From: Euborellia annulipes
Taxonomy: Eukaryota > Arthropoda > Insecta > Dermaptera > Anisolabididae
Reading direction: 5' to 3'
Assembly: GCA_023213315.1 (NCBI GenBank)
Contig: JAKCPI010012719.1
Span: forward strand, 1 to 64,000
Length of the DNA: 64,000 bases
Shown here: positions 33,421 through 44,667 of the stretch, in pieces
Numbering within the stretch: the stretch's first letter is position 1
How the letters are laid out: every line of letters starts with the position of its first letter
Notes under the pieces: generated by a model
What the model was told of the DNA's origin: nothing
What the model saw: only the letters and a program-made list of their open reading frames with translations
The model's database searches: none
Position numbers and translations under genes: made by a program

Positions 33421-33974
33421 GAATCGGTCATTTGGGTTGCCACCTTCCAGCAAACAAACAAGAACGAATTTATACACTCTATATTTATAATCGCATGTAA
33501 AATTTCAATATTACAGTAGAAGTCACTTCAAGTTCTAATTCTCAATTATTCTTGTTAATCAACAAGTACTTTTTTAAATATCAAATTAAGTCTTCTTTTT
33601 TGAGATTAATGATCTTTTGTTAGAATTCTTAAGAAAATAATTAATCTATTTCACTTCAATAAATGACGAGTGGGTTAATTTATTTTAATATACAGTAGAC
33701 CTATAGCAAATTGTTAATTGTGAAGAGGGTTAACATGGCGTTACATTTCTCATTGAATCTCTTCTTCAATACCGAAGCGAATCATATCAAAAAACAAAAT
33801 TAGCGTTATTATTATTATTATTTTTTTTTTTTTTAGAAATTTTGAAAGCAGTTGGGTTAGAAAATGGGTCTTCAATAAAACTTAAAATAAAATAAAAATT
33901 TTAATAACCATTGATTGATCTCATGGAAAAATTAAATACTGGTATTTTAGTTTAATTTGTAAACGATATATATT

Positions 33975-34135
33975 AGGGTGGACCCCATAATATGCCTGGA
34001 CCTACATATTTATTTATATCATTTGGTATCCAATGATTTAAATAAATTCACCAAACCACCTGGAATCCAAACCCGTCCCCTTTTGGCTCTTCCAGACTAT
34101 TGTTATTGACATTTTGACTCTAATTTAATTTAAAT
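33975..34135 (-). mobile_element. SINE-2-like fragment
   Basis: Contains ATATCATTTGGTATCCAATG and ACCTGGAATCCAAACCCG, the shared central domain and a degenerate B-box. It abuts SINE-4 at 34160. Confidence 0.6.
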
Positions 34136-34159
34136 CAATTTGAATTAACAATTTCTAGT

Positions 34160-34372
34160 CAAATATTTTCGAGATTTATATATTTGAATTAGATATTAGT
34201 ATTCAAAACATCTCGATTCTTTTCGGACTTAACAAAGTCATTGAGATATATATATCTAACAAATCTGTGAGTGTTATGTATTGGCGAGGCCAAACATCCC
34301 ATGGCCCCCGGGAATCGAACCCAGGATCTCCAGCCTTTCCGGGGCATAGGCGTGCTGTCTATTGCAACAATT
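34160..34372 (-). mobile_element. SINE-4, complete copy
   Basis: Same element as 27748-27975, in opposite orientation, including GGGAATCGAACCCAGG (B-box reversed) and the AGTTAAATATTTTCGAG-type tail in diverged form. This second copy establishes the family. Confidence 0.8.
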
Positions 34373-34499
34373 TCTATTTAATTTTAACTTTGTCCACCAA
34401 CCGTCGTAGTCTCGCCATCGTAACGTTGTATTCAAATATATATATAAATAAATTCATTGCCTGTGTAGCCGATAAGGGTTAAAAAAAATTTATTTACAT

Positions 34500-35280
34500 A
34501 ATAAATATAAAATATCCAGGAAATACACATTGTGTATATAAAATTAATAATTTGAATTAAAATAAAAACCAGAATATCATATAATTACCTCAAAAAGGCA
34601 AATATTTAGATATTTATTAGTAGATAATCTACTAATATTAAATCGCCTAACGAAAAGCAAAAACCGCATTAATAATTAAAATTGATTAACCTCTCATAAT
34701 TAAATAAATAAATGGAAATTATATTATATTAAATATTTTTCCGGAAATTTTTCAATGAAATTAATTAAATATTTAATTTCTCATAAATGCACAAATTAAA
34801 TTAGAAAATAATTCGATAATCATTTCAAAAAATATTTGCCAACATTTTTTTTTTATTTATTTTCAATAATAATCTGATATTTGTATTTTCAAAAAAATTA
34901 AATCAACCACACATAACTAAAAAAAATTTGATTACTTAATAAATATAAAATTTGATGTTATTTTGCTTCTCTGAATATAGTGATATTGCTTTATCATACA
35001 AAGTTCAAAAAATTTAATATTAAAAAAAATGGATGTTATTTCGTTTTTTACTTTCTTTTAATTCGTTTATTTTAATTCTATGAAACAAAATTAGCCTTAT
35101 TTTATTTTGTTTTTTGTTATTATTAGCTGCTCCGATTAATCCCCTCGTGCTATTTGGAAAATTTTTCAATAATCGCTTCAGGACTATGTCCGGGAAAGTC
35201 TAGGGGTGGGGATGAATTTTGATAAATACGACATCACCCTCTCTTCAGCTTTTCCAAATTCTTAGACTCGATCTATAGCT
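34500..35280. other. AT-rich DNA with a 70-base segment repeated at 37.4 kb
   Basis: 34503-34565 (ATAAAATATCCAGGAAATAC …) matches 37425-37488 at about nine bases in ten. The rest is low-complexity A/T sequence. Confidence 0.55.
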
Positions 35281-35297
35281 GATATTCCCCTCACTTA

Positions 35298-37306
35298 CAG
35301 TGGCGCCGGGGGGGGCGAGGGGGGCGGCCGCCCCAGGCCCCGAGGCGCATATTTAAAAAAAAAAAAAATTTAATGACAAATTTCTCTTTGAGAGGCCTCG
35401 GGGCCCTCGGGCTCAAGTAAAATGGGAAAATTTAGATAAAAAACAAAATTTATTGAAAATCTCTCTTTGAGGGCCCGGGGCCCTTGGGACTCAAGTAAAA
35501 ACAAAATTTATTGAAAATTTCTCTTGAGAGGCCCCGGGGCCCTCAGGGCTCAAGTAATGGGAAAAAGATAAAAAAAAACAAAATTTATTGAAAATTTCTC
35601 TTTGAGAGGCCCCGGGGCCCTCAGGGCTCAAGTAAAAACAAAATTTAATGAAAATTTCTCTTTGAGAGGCCCCGGGGCCCTCAGGGCTCAAGTAAAATGG
35701 GAAAATTTAGTAAAAAAAACAAAATTTATTGAAAATTTCTCTTTGAGAGGCGCCGGGGCCCTCAGGGCTCAAGTAAAAATGGGAAAATTTGATAAAAAAA
35801 CAAAATTTATTGAAAATTTCTCTTTGAGGGCCCCGGGGCCCTTGGGACTCAAGTAAAAACAAAATTTATTGAAAATTTCTCTTTGAGAGGCCCGGGGCCC
35901 TCAGGGCTCAAGTAAAAATGGGAAAATTTAGATAAAAAAAACAAAATTTATTGAAAATTTCTCTTGAGCGGCCCCGGGGCCCTTGGGACTCAAGTAAAAA
36001 AAAAAATTTATTGAAAATTTCTCTTGAGAGGCCCCGGGGCCCTCAGGGATCAAGTAAAATGGGAAAATTTAGATAAAAAAACAAAATTTATTGAAAATTT
36101 TCTTTGAGCGGCCCCGGGGCCCTTGGGGCTCAAGTAAAAACAAAATTTATTGAAAATTTCTCTTTGAGAGGCCCCGGGGCCCTCAGGGCTCAAGTAAAAA
36201 CAAAATTTAATGAAAATTTCTCTTTGAGAGGCCCCGGGGCCCTCAGGGCTCAAGTAAAAATGGGAAAATTTAGATTAAAAAAAACAAAATTTAATGAAAA
36301 TTCCTCTTTGAGAGGCGTCGGGGCCCTCAGGGCTCAAGTAAAAATGGGAAAATTTAGATAAAAAAACAAAATTTATTGAAAATCTCTCTTTGAGCGGCCC
36401 CGGGGCCCTTGGGACTCAAGTAAAAACAAAATTTATTGAAAATTTCTCTTTGAGAGGCCCCGGGGCCCTCAGGGCTCAAGTAAAAATGGGAAAATTTAGA
36501 TAAAAAAAACAAAATTTATTGAAAATTTCTCTTTGAGAGGCCCGGGGCCCTCAGGGCTCAAGTAAAAACAAAATTTAATGAAAATTTCTCTTTGAGAGGC
36601 CCGGGGCCCTCAGGGCTCAAGTAAAAATGGGAAAATTTAGATAAAAAAAACAAAATTTATTGAAAATTTCTCTTTGAGCGGCCCCGGGGCCCTTGGGACT
36701 CAAGTAAAAAAAATTTAATGAAAATTTCTCTTTGAGAGGCGCCGGGGCCCTTGGGGCTCAAGTAAAAATGGGAAAATTTAGATAAAAAAACAAAATTTAT
36801 TGAAAATTTCTCTTTGAGCGGCCCCGGGGCCCTTGGGGCTCAAGTAAAAACAAAATTTATTGAAAATTTCTCTTTGAGAGGCCCCGGGGCCCTCAGGGCT
36901 CAAGTAAAATGGGAAAATTTAGATAAAAAAAACAAAATTTATTGAAAATTTTTCTTTGAGAGGCCCCGGGGCCCTGGGGCTCAAGTAAAAACAAAATTTA
37001 TTGAAAATTTCTCTTTGAGAGGCCCCGGGGCCCTCAGGGCTCAAGTAAAAACAAAATTTAATGAAAATTTCTCTTTGAGAGGCCCCGGGGCCCTTGGGGC
37101 TCAAGTAAAAATGGGAAAATTTAGATAAAAAAAGAAAATTTAATGAAAATACCCCTTGGGGTTCAGGGATATACGGTATTTTAAAAATGTTTTTGTGTAT
37201 GGAGGAGAGGGATATTTTAAAGATGACCCCCCAAAAAATAAAATTCAATATAAGGCCCCTCTTCTAGTTCCGCCCCAGGCCCCCCAACTGCCTCGGTACG
37301 CCTCTG
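35298..37306. mobile_element. hAT element filled with a GC-palindrome minisatellite
   Basis: Ends CAGTGGCGCCGGGGGG and, inverted, CAGAGGCGTACCGAGG are flanked by CTCACTTA (35290-35297 and 37307-37314), an 8-base duplication typical of hAT. Between short unique ends (35298-35360 and 37145-37306) nearly the whole element is a tandem array. No transposase is present, so movement would depend on a partner element. Related ends and unit sequence occur at 57436-57931. Confidence 0.85.
35375..37143. repeat. Minisatellite, about 25 units of alternating ~60 and ~85 bases
   Basis: Each unit holds AAAATTTATTGAAAATTTCTC, split as an AT half, then the palindromic GGCCCCGGGGCC and CAGGGCTCAAGTAAAA. Long units add ATGGGAAAATTTAGATAAAA. 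Two variants alternate (CCCTCAGGGCTC and CCCTTGGGACTC), which gives a higher-order dimer of about 145 bases. Open frames on both strands are a by-product of the repeat. Confidence 0.9.
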
Positions 37307-37491
37307 CTCACTTATTAAGTTAGACAAAAACTTGGAGCCAAAGAGCCGTATTCTCTTAATAAGGAGATGCACAACGCCAACTGCTTCAGTGGCCAAAGCG
37401 GCTTCATACTGTTTACATGATGATATAAAATATCCAAGAAATACACATTGTGCATATAAAATTAATAATTTAAATTAAAATAATTTAAAAT

Positions 37492-37680
37492 CAGGGCCGG
37501 ATCTAGGGGGGGGGGGCAGTGGGTGCCTGTGCCCCGGGCGGCAGATATCAGGGAGCGGCAATTAAAGAAAGATTTACTAAAAAAAAGGTAAAACGATATG
37601 AATTTTGTATAGAAAATTTTAAGGAGAGGGCGGCAAATTAAATTTTGCCCTCTTTAAAAAATCTCGTCGTTCCGGCCCTG
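37492..37680. mobile_element. hAT MITE, 189 bp
   Basis: Ends CAGGGCCGGATCTAGG and GTTCCGGCCCTG are inverted repeats, with TTTAAAAT on both sides (37484-37491 and 37681-37688). The inside has GGGCGGCAGATAT and GGGCGGCAAATTAAA. A clean, non-coding hAT derivative. Confidence 0.85.
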
Positions 37681-37729
37681 TTTAAAATTAATATCATAAT
37701 TTTAATCTAATATGGCGGTAGAGATTTTT

Positions 37730-37920
37730 GGGTTGTGACTGGTCCCACAGCAACTCTGAGTAATTGAAACTTATGTTTAGTGCTTGCCCCACCAGATTTT
37801 TTTGTGTCGTTTAGTTTTCGGCAGTACGGTACATTAGAATTTAAAATATAAAATTTATAAACATAGAAAAATATATTTTTTGTTACCATGGGAATTATAT
37901 TTCTCCCAACTTTCCTATGA
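37730..37920 (-). mobile_element. Family A fragment, host of a nested insertion
   Basis: Minus-orientation terminal palindrome (37730-37800) and proximal body up to AACTTTCCTATGA. The body resumes for a few bases at 38453. It is thus the oldest layer of the nest at 37.7-38.5 kb. Confidence 0.7.
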
Positions 37921-38452
37921 GCCCCCCCGTGGCCGAGACGGCTAAAGTTGTTGACAAATGTCAATAAGAGTCTCGAAGCCACGGGGCGCGGGTTCCGACT
38001 CCAGTCAGTCCGATGAATTTATTTATATCATTTGGATACCAAATGGTATAAATAAATATTCCTGGGCCCCCTAAAATATCGTTTCTAAATAATTGTATAT
38101 CGTTTAAAGTCTATATTAGGAGTTGGCAACCTTTTTCGAATGGCGGGCCATTTTCAAAATAAGATTTTTTTATGCGGGCCGGGCCGCACATGTAACAACA
38201 AACCAAATAAAATTCTTTTTCAATATTTCCAGAGCTTGAAAGAGAGAATAATTTTTGCTTTTATTTTTCTCGTTGTTTGAAAGTTTTGATGCCAAGTATC
38301 TTATTTTTCTTGATTTTGGAGATGCCTGAATAGTCTAAAAAAAAAATCAGACTAAGTTCACCTTTGGCGGGCCGCGCAAAAAGTTGCAAAGGACCGCAGG
38401 TTGCCGACCCCTGGTCTATATGTTCAAAGATGCCGAAAAGGCTAAAAAAACG
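37921..38452 (+). mobile_element. SINE-2 with 13-base target duplication, itself interrupted
   Basis: Head GTGGCCGAGACGGCTAAAG, insert GTTGACAAATGTCAATAAG, GCGGGTTCCGACTCC, the central domain ATATCATTTGGATACCAAAT, and the tail GATGCCGAAAAGGCT. Flanked by AACTTTCCTATGA at 37908-37920 and 38453-38465. The TGGCCGAGACGG A-box and long variable arm point to a tRNA-Leu/Ser ancestor. An hAT MITE splits the tail. Confidence 0.85.
38117..38413. mobile_element. hAT MITE inside SINE-2
   Basis: Right end GGTTGCCGACCCCTG and left end TAGGAGTTGGCAACC are inverted repeats of the CAGGGGTCGGCAACC type. GTCTATAT flanks both sides (38109-38116 and 38414-38421). The inside has GGCGGGCC motifs near each end. It is the youngest layer of the nest. 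Confidence 0.9.
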
Positions 38453-38662
38453 AACTTTCCTATGAAATACAGTGAGGGAAAACATTAAGTCCCACTCATG
38501 CGTTTTTTACTTGTAATTATTTCATTGTTTTTAAAAAAAATAATATATATTTTTTAATGGAAACTTTTATGGTTCAAGAAAATTGAATAAAACAAAAAAA
38601 AAAAAAAAAAAAAAAAAATTACATCAGCAAAGTAGTAAAGAACTAGTTGCGGAACCCACTTT

Positions 38663-39412
38663 TACTTTCTCTTACCTCATTATATATGTAATATATATAT
38701 AGAGAGAAAGTATTGGTTCATGTCAAAAATTCGATGTCGAGATTTTGATGGATCTTCACGTTTTGAGGTCCCCTGAATCCAAAAAAGTGGTTTTCGCGAC
38801 ATGGTCTGTCGTGTGGGTGGGGTGTGTGTGTGCTGTGAACAAAATATCTCAAGAACGAAAAGAGCTAGGAGGTTGAAATTTTATATTTAAGTTAGGCACC
38901 CCCATGGGACGTGACACGAAGCTTTTTGAACAAAATCGACCATAAAGTACTAGTACTTTACTGATTTACTTTTTCAGTTTTTTTCGATTTTCTCAAAATT
39001 TGCTCCAACGATTTTTTTTAAATTCAAAAATCAATTATTTTTTAGATTCTCTATAAAATGTATATTCTCATTTTGTGATTGAAATCTTCTGAAGACCACT
39101 TTACTCTTGTACTCCATAGAAAAGATAGGAGAAATGGTTGCCATGGTATTAAAATATAAATATTTTCCCATACTTATAAATTTTACATCTTGAATTCAAT
39201 TGTACCCTACTGTCGGAAACTAAATACATGTCGACACAAAAAATCTGGTGTGACAAGCACAGTACACAACTTTCGATTACCGAAGGTAAGAGAAAGGTTG
39301 TGTGCTGTGCGCCAGTCATACCAGATTTTTTGTGCTTCAAAACGGGTATTTTCATCAAAATATTGACATAAAATTTTTTACCTGAATCCAATATTTTCTC
39401 TTTCTCTCTCTC
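38663..39412 (+). mobile_element. Family A repeat, near-complete copy plus inverted stub
   Basis: The most complete copy with 4305-4986: hairpin start, (TG)n tract, body, ATGGTTGCCATGG, and terminal palindrome ending at 39331. It is followed at 39338-39412 by a short minus-orientation piece of another copy (TTGACATAAA…CTTTCTCTCTC). Confidence 0.75.
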
Positions 39413-39419
39413 TATATCT

Positions 39420-40115
39420 ATGAATATAATTATTATATTAATAAAATAAACTGTTAGATAAAACTATCTCTCAATTCTGAAAAATCGATTCAGGTTCATT
39501 TCTCTCGGGAATTATTCTAGACTCAACAAAACTTGATAAATAATTAATTTTTTTTTTTTTCAAATACAGTAGGCTATTTATAAAACCCCTAGACAATGTT
39601 TAATTAGATATTTGTGGACAATTCATTGCTTCTATCTCTTTTCGCTAACTTAATCCAATTTTTTTTTATAAATTGAGGCCTTAGTCTCTAAGCGGATTCA
39701 GGATGAACATGCGAGCCTCAGGGACCTCCTTAACAAGGCGAGTTTTTTCATCCGATTCAATCCTCGCGTGTCAATCTTATTAAAATATCAATTGTGCTCG
39801 ATTAATGGGAAGTGAAAAAGCAACTGCCGCCCTCCTGACAGAAAGCCCTTTTCATTTCAACTGACTTGTTTCTATTTTGATTAATATTAATTCGAATTAA
39901 AATGGTAGATTGATCAGTTTTATCAATCAATCTGTATACTGAAAATCTTTATAGAAATATATTAGAAAAAATCTATTTCGAAATAATAATAAGTAAAAAA
40001 TTAACTAACAAGTAAGTTGTTTGAAAATAGTTGGCGGTTTTTCAAACAACGCCCTAAAGATTGTAAATAAGCCAGACAATATCTCGTTTAAGAGAAGGGA
40101 TAATTTGCAAGATAA
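39420..40115. other. AT-rich sequence with a more complex block
   Basis: 39670-39860 is more complex (GAGGCCTTAGTCTC, CAAGGCGAG, TCGATTAATGGGAAGTG, GCAACTGCCGCCC) and could be regulatory. The rest is A/T-rich and unremarkable. Confidence 0.3.
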
Positions 40116-40119
40116 GTTT

Positions 40120-40230
40120 GTTTTTGATTGGGCAAATCGCTTCCTCTGGACTCGAACCAGGACTCCGCTTTCGCGGACTACCTACTCCTAGAACTCTGGT
40201 TCTTATTAGTATAAAGATAGTCCGAACCCT
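40120..40230 (-). mobile_element. tRNA-like relic
   Basis: Minus strand: GTAGGTAGTCCGCG and GGTTCGAGTCC (B-box consensus) within GTCCTGGTTCGAGTCCAG. Pairing of an acceptor stem is not apparent, so this is more likely a SINE head or tRNA pseudogene than a functional gene. Confidence 0.4.
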
Positions 40231-40459
40231 GGAAGGGTTGTTTTGCCATATATTCGATAATTTTTTTCACTTTACGAAAACTAAATACCAAATGTGCCTG
40301 GATAATTTGAATCTTAATTATAATATTTGATTAATTATAATAATGAGCAAAGCAGCTCATTATTCCTACCTATTTTAATATCAATATTCAGCTATATACT
40401 CCTTCAAATTTGTAATAGTACCGGATGTTGTAAGAGGATCTTTTGCAATTTCGATTGGG

Positions 40460-40520
40460 AAGTATACATGAGTACTGGCACAAGTAAAAAAAACAAACAA
40501 AAAAAAAAAAAACAACCAAT

Positions 40521-40563
<43 letters not shown>

Positions 40564-40660
40564 AGGCCTGTGTGATGGTTTTTTTTTGTCTTGTGCCAGC
40601 ACTCATGTGAATATTATTGTTTGCAGATCTGATGATGGTCATTTGAGTGACCGAAACTAG
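40460..40660 (+). mobile_element. Fold-back with strong hammerhead-like motif
   Basis: Inverted arms (40462-40510 and 40566-40612: CATGAGTACTGGCACAAG / CTTGTGCCAGCACTCATG) flank an (AT)n spacer. Just outside lies CTGATGA (40629-40635), T, GGTCA-TTTGAG-TGACC (a perfect 5-bp stem II), GAAA (40653-40656) and CTAGT. This is the best conserved hammerhead core in the window. The expected H nucleotide at the cleavage position appears to be G, so activity is uncertain. Confidence 0.6.
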
Positions 40661-40667
40661 TGATAAA

Positions 40668-40765
40668 TATCATTAAATTAATAAAATATTTGTGTATTGT
40701 TCAAAGTCAATATGCCCTAAAATGCCGAAAAGATTTCAAAAAAAAAAAAAAAAAAAAAAAAACTA
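40668..40765 (+). mobile_element. SINE tail fragment
   Basis: GTTCAAAGTC, AATATGCC and AATGCCGAAAAGAT followed by a long A-run: the shared 3' tail of SINE-1/SINE-2 without a head. Confidence 0.5.
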
Positions 40766-41049
40766 AAACTAGAGCTGTGCCTGGATGAGAGCTCGCTGCT
40801 GACGTGGTCAGTTTGTCAATATTTTTATAAACAAATGTCATTCATCGATTGTACACAAAGAGGGGCTAATAAGCCCTATGTACATGGACTATAATAAAAT
40901 AAATAAAATAAAGGGTAGGACTAAGCCGAGCGCACAACTTTGCCCACCCACTATTCAAGAAAAAAAATATTCCCCCCCCCCACCCCGGGGGTCCGATGTT
41001 ATACATATTATATATAATTTTACTCGGGAGGAAGTCTAGTTTCTGAATA

Positions 41050-41300
41050 TATAAAAAAAATTAAAGGTTATATAAGAAAAAATATTGGTCCGATGATTAC
41101 CAAAAGGTTTTCAGTTCTTAGCCTTTACCTCTAGTTTTGGGTGTGCAAAATTTCAAAACAATTGAACAAATAGTTTTTGAGTTTTCGTTGACGAAAAAAA
41201 TTACCACAGACATACACACACAGACATCATTCCAAAAACTATTTAAATGGATTCAGGGGAAATTGTAATAAAAGGGAAAATTGAAATATGACTCGATAAA
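41050..41300 (+). mobile_element. Possible LINE-type 3' fragment
   Basis: GGGTGTGCAAAATTTCAAAAC, AATAGTTTTTGAG and ACAGACATACACACACAGAC resemble the tails of RTE-like non-LTR elements. No coding sequence adjoins it and there is no second copy here, so the call is tentative. Confidence 0.3.
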
Positions 41301-41309
41301 TTAATTCTA

Positions 41310-43500
41310 TAAATTTTCTATTTGAATACTTTCATAGACTACGTTTTTGGATTTTTAGAGCACTTGTTCGTAATTACCATTTCTTTTTATTAACGTCATT
41401 TAATATCTTACTCCAAGAACTTAAATTTTATATTATAATGCATTCTTTTATTTGACAAATTGATAATCCTATTGCTTATTCTTAAAAAAATATCTTAACA
41501 CCTTACTTTCAAAGTAATATCTTATTCCTTTTAATCCCTGCATTGAAATTAGTATTTTTTTTAAAACCTACAAATAGCTTAATTTTTACATCCATTAATT
41601 ATTGGTTCCGTCTATTTATGCAAAATAAAGTTGTTTTTAAATCCTAATCCCTGTATTTAGAATCTATTTGATGAGCGTATTTGCATATCTTGACATTTTA
41701 ATAAAGTAGAAAAAAATATGCCTAGTCATAAATTATATGACTAATTTTTACTTTCGAAAAGATAGAGATAATCTAATTTGTCAATTAAAGAAATATTTGT
41801 TCGTGTTTTGAAGCCTGATTTGCATATTGAATCTACTTAACTGATTAAGAATGTTGAAAATTGTAATTAAAACACCACTCAGAGATTATTAATTTTTTTT
41901 TTTATTATTATTATAACAACTATAAAATACTAGTTTTAATAAATACCTTTGAATTCCCAGTTCTTGGCACTCGATTTGTTTAAAAAAATTTCAATATCAA
42001 ATCGAAGAAATGCACTGAAGCTTTTTATTTTTTAATTACTATAAAATAAGACTTAAATTTATTGACGCAAAAGGCTTCTCCTCAAAGTTAGAACATCAAT
42101 TTCTGTCTTAAGGAGATGCGACTTGTGCCCGAAAATTTAAATCTTATTTTATTGTAATTGCACTAACCTTCTTCACTTCTAAATTAAGTTCTACTATTCT
42201 TCCCAAAATAAATTGAATGACATTTTTTCGCTTTACAAGTGGCAAAGGTCCAAATGTTTATTCCAATTTCGTTAAGAGCTAAGTTCTTAAACCATATTAA
42301 TTTTAAATCGTTTGTGAAATTTTTTTTTTAAAGAACATTAAGATTCAGATGTCAAAAATTTATTTAACAATAAATGAAGGAGCAGGCAGCCAGGAAATAA
42401 GCCTCTACGAAAAAGACAACTATTTTGTCACTAAAACTGACTGCTTCGTAAAAGCCCTTGATTTATATGTAGAACAATTTTATGTTTATTAATACCCATA
42501 AATGGACAACTCTACAATTTGACTCAATGCACTGTTCATTCTCTCGAAAATAAACTGAGAAGGACAATAATTAAAGCCAAAACTGTGTCCAATACTCTTG
42601 AGTTTCATTTCGTAGAGGGTTATTTTCTCCTTCATTTATTGTTTAAATACAACAGCTCCTTCATAAATTGAAAAATTATTTAATAGCTAATTTTTTTTAC
42701 CAAATTATAGGCCTAAATGAATTATAAAAATAATTAATTTAAAAATAAAGAAATTAATAATTGGTCATATCATTAAATTTGATGGCCTTGCTTCATATTC
42801 ATTCATTTTTTATTTAAAACTAACTAAATATATTTATTTTTGAGACTTATAACCCATCCATACTGAAATTCACATAAAACTAAAAAATGTATATTATACC
42901 TTAGTTATTAAATCATCTTTGCATAAATTACATTAAAGTCATTTGGGTGATCTATCTTCCAGGGATCATCTTCTATATATTAATTATAATAAAGGTCTAT
43001 ATGTTACAAAAATTTATTTTGAAACGTATTATTAAATTATTTTTGTAATTAATGTATATATACTTTGGTAGGCAATTATTAATAAATAAATTTTTCGACT
43101 TCTTTTAAAAAATATTTTTAAAAAAATTTTAAATATGGTTTAAGAACTTAGCTCTTATCAAATTTCGGAATGAGTACCAATAGCAATATGCATATTTGAA
43201 CCTTACAAATTGCCTCATGTATAATCTAAATAATTATTTTCTTAATTATTCTTCTTATGAAATTTTATTAGTTTAATCTCGCCGAAGAAATAAAATATTT
43301 ATCATTTTTAAACTTATTTATCTCTCTTATTTTTAGAGTCGATTAATATAATAAATCATAGTTATTATTAAATAATATTTATTTATATAACTAATAAGTA
43401 TAACTGATTGTGAGTCAATATTTCTTTTTTCAAATGTCAACGTAAAGAACTTAATAAATAAATTTTTAATTGAAAAAAAAAGGAGAGGATTTTTGGAGAA
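41310..43500. other. AT-rich DNA with one weak fold-back
   Basis: Mostly A/T-rich. An inverted pair at 42370-42412 and 42607-42650 (AATAAATGAAGGAG …, GCCTCTACGAAA) encloses about 195 bases and contains GGCAGCCAGGAAATAA, reminiscent of the GGCTGC segment of the Penelope-type ends. No gene signal. Confidence 0.4.
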
Positions 43501-43509
43501 ATCAAACTG

Positions 43510-43960
43510 TCACTATTTGTTTCTTGAGTGTATAGAAGGGCTGCCTTTTTTTTCCAATGGTGATGGTGGTGGGGGAAGAAGGCTTATACTTCCGTCTAAT
43601 TGGCTAACAAGATAGCAACGTTGTCGGACGCATGTTCCTTTAGTCGAGCCCTGTATGTGTATGTGTGTCGATAATCCGCCCCCACCTCCAAATGCACCCA
43701 CGTCAAATTAATAAGCCTGTCACTTCCCAGTAACAAGCCTAATCGCTAGGGAAAAATACAAAAAAAAAATCTTATATCTATATATAGGGAGAGAGTGAGT
43801 GGATAAAAAAAACTTTAAAACCTTTCCACTCAATTAGTTTGCCGCGAAGGGCCAAGTCCTTTTCAGGTACTTTTTGCTGCTGGCTGCTTAAGGACTTAAT
43901 TCGATATACGTCCTTTGAATAGGTTTCTCAAGTAGATTAATTTATTTAAACATTTTAATT
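43510..43960. promoter_or_regulatory. Possible regulatory island
   Basis: 43590-43745 is complex (GATAGCAACGTTGTCGGACG, GTCGATAATCCGCC, TCAAATTAATAAGCC, CTAATCGC) and followed by GA-rich sequence. It matches no repeat in the window. Function is inferred only. Confidence 0.2.
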
Positions 43961-44054
43961 TACTATGAGATTAAGGGCAAAAGGCGTTATCAAAAACTCA
44001 TCTTCACTGGCGAATTTTTTTTTTTTTTTTTTTTTTAAGATTAAACGTATTTAT

Positions 44055-44570
44055 TTTTTAGCTGTGAGCAGGATCCCCTTTCCTTTTGGATTTAAATCCA
44101 ATGATCCAATATATCATTTTTGGATCTTAATCGAAATTCTTTTTTTGTGGAGGATCTTGGATCTGGATCGCGATCCAAATCGAAATGAAGGATTTAATGA
44201 TTTGGATCATTTTTGTTCTCTGGATCTAGGATCGATAATCCTTTTCGAAAGATTAGCAATTCTTGATTTTTGCGATCGTTTTAAAGGGATTGTCAATCCC
44301 CCTATAAAGTTTTTTATATATCTTTCATCCAAAACCCTAAAAGTATGCAAATTTTGACCTAGGAACTAGTTTTTAATTTGAACATTTTATTAGAAACTGC
44401 ATCGGATTCGGATTGCAAGCCCGAATCGAATTTTCGGCTCGCGAATCTGGATTTGCAGATCGGAATTGCGATCCTTTTTCTAAATCGGATCGGATTAGCG
44501 GATCGGAACGCCCGAATTTTCCGGATCGCAGGTCGGATCGCTAATCCTTTTTAAAGAATATTGTCCATCC
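44055..44570. repeat. GGATC/GGATT-rich cryptic repeat, probably part of a DNA transposon
   Basis: GGATC and its complement GATCC, with GGATT and TCGGAT variants, occur dozens of times in both orientations. The right edge reads AATATTGTCCATCCCTG, which looks like an inverted CAGGGATGGAC terminus; no left terminus is evident. A 130-codon frame (43965-44357) runs through it but has no motif and arises from the repeats. Confidence 0.5.
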
Positions 44571-44667
44571 CTGTCTGTGTTATTAAGAATCCTTATTAAA
44601 ATTCTTTTTCATTAAATTTTTGTTTGATAAAATGACCGAATATTTCAATAATTTTTATTTTAAATTT

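Noticed and set aside
35375..37143. CRISPR-like array
   Set aside because: Units are tandem with no unique spacers and lie inside a eukaryotic transposon.
35491..37248. Several frames of 65-110 codons on both strands (SPEGPGASQREIF-like repeats)
   Set aside because: They are translations of the minisatellite unit, open on both strands because of unit length and composition; no independent coding evidence.
40522..40560. Frames through the (AT)n tract (IYIYIYIY)
   Set aside because: Simple-repeat translation.
43965..44357. 130-codon plus-strand frame
   Set aside because: Starts in single-copy A/T sequence, includes a poly-T-encoded phenylalanine run and continues into the GGATC-rich repeat; no domain.
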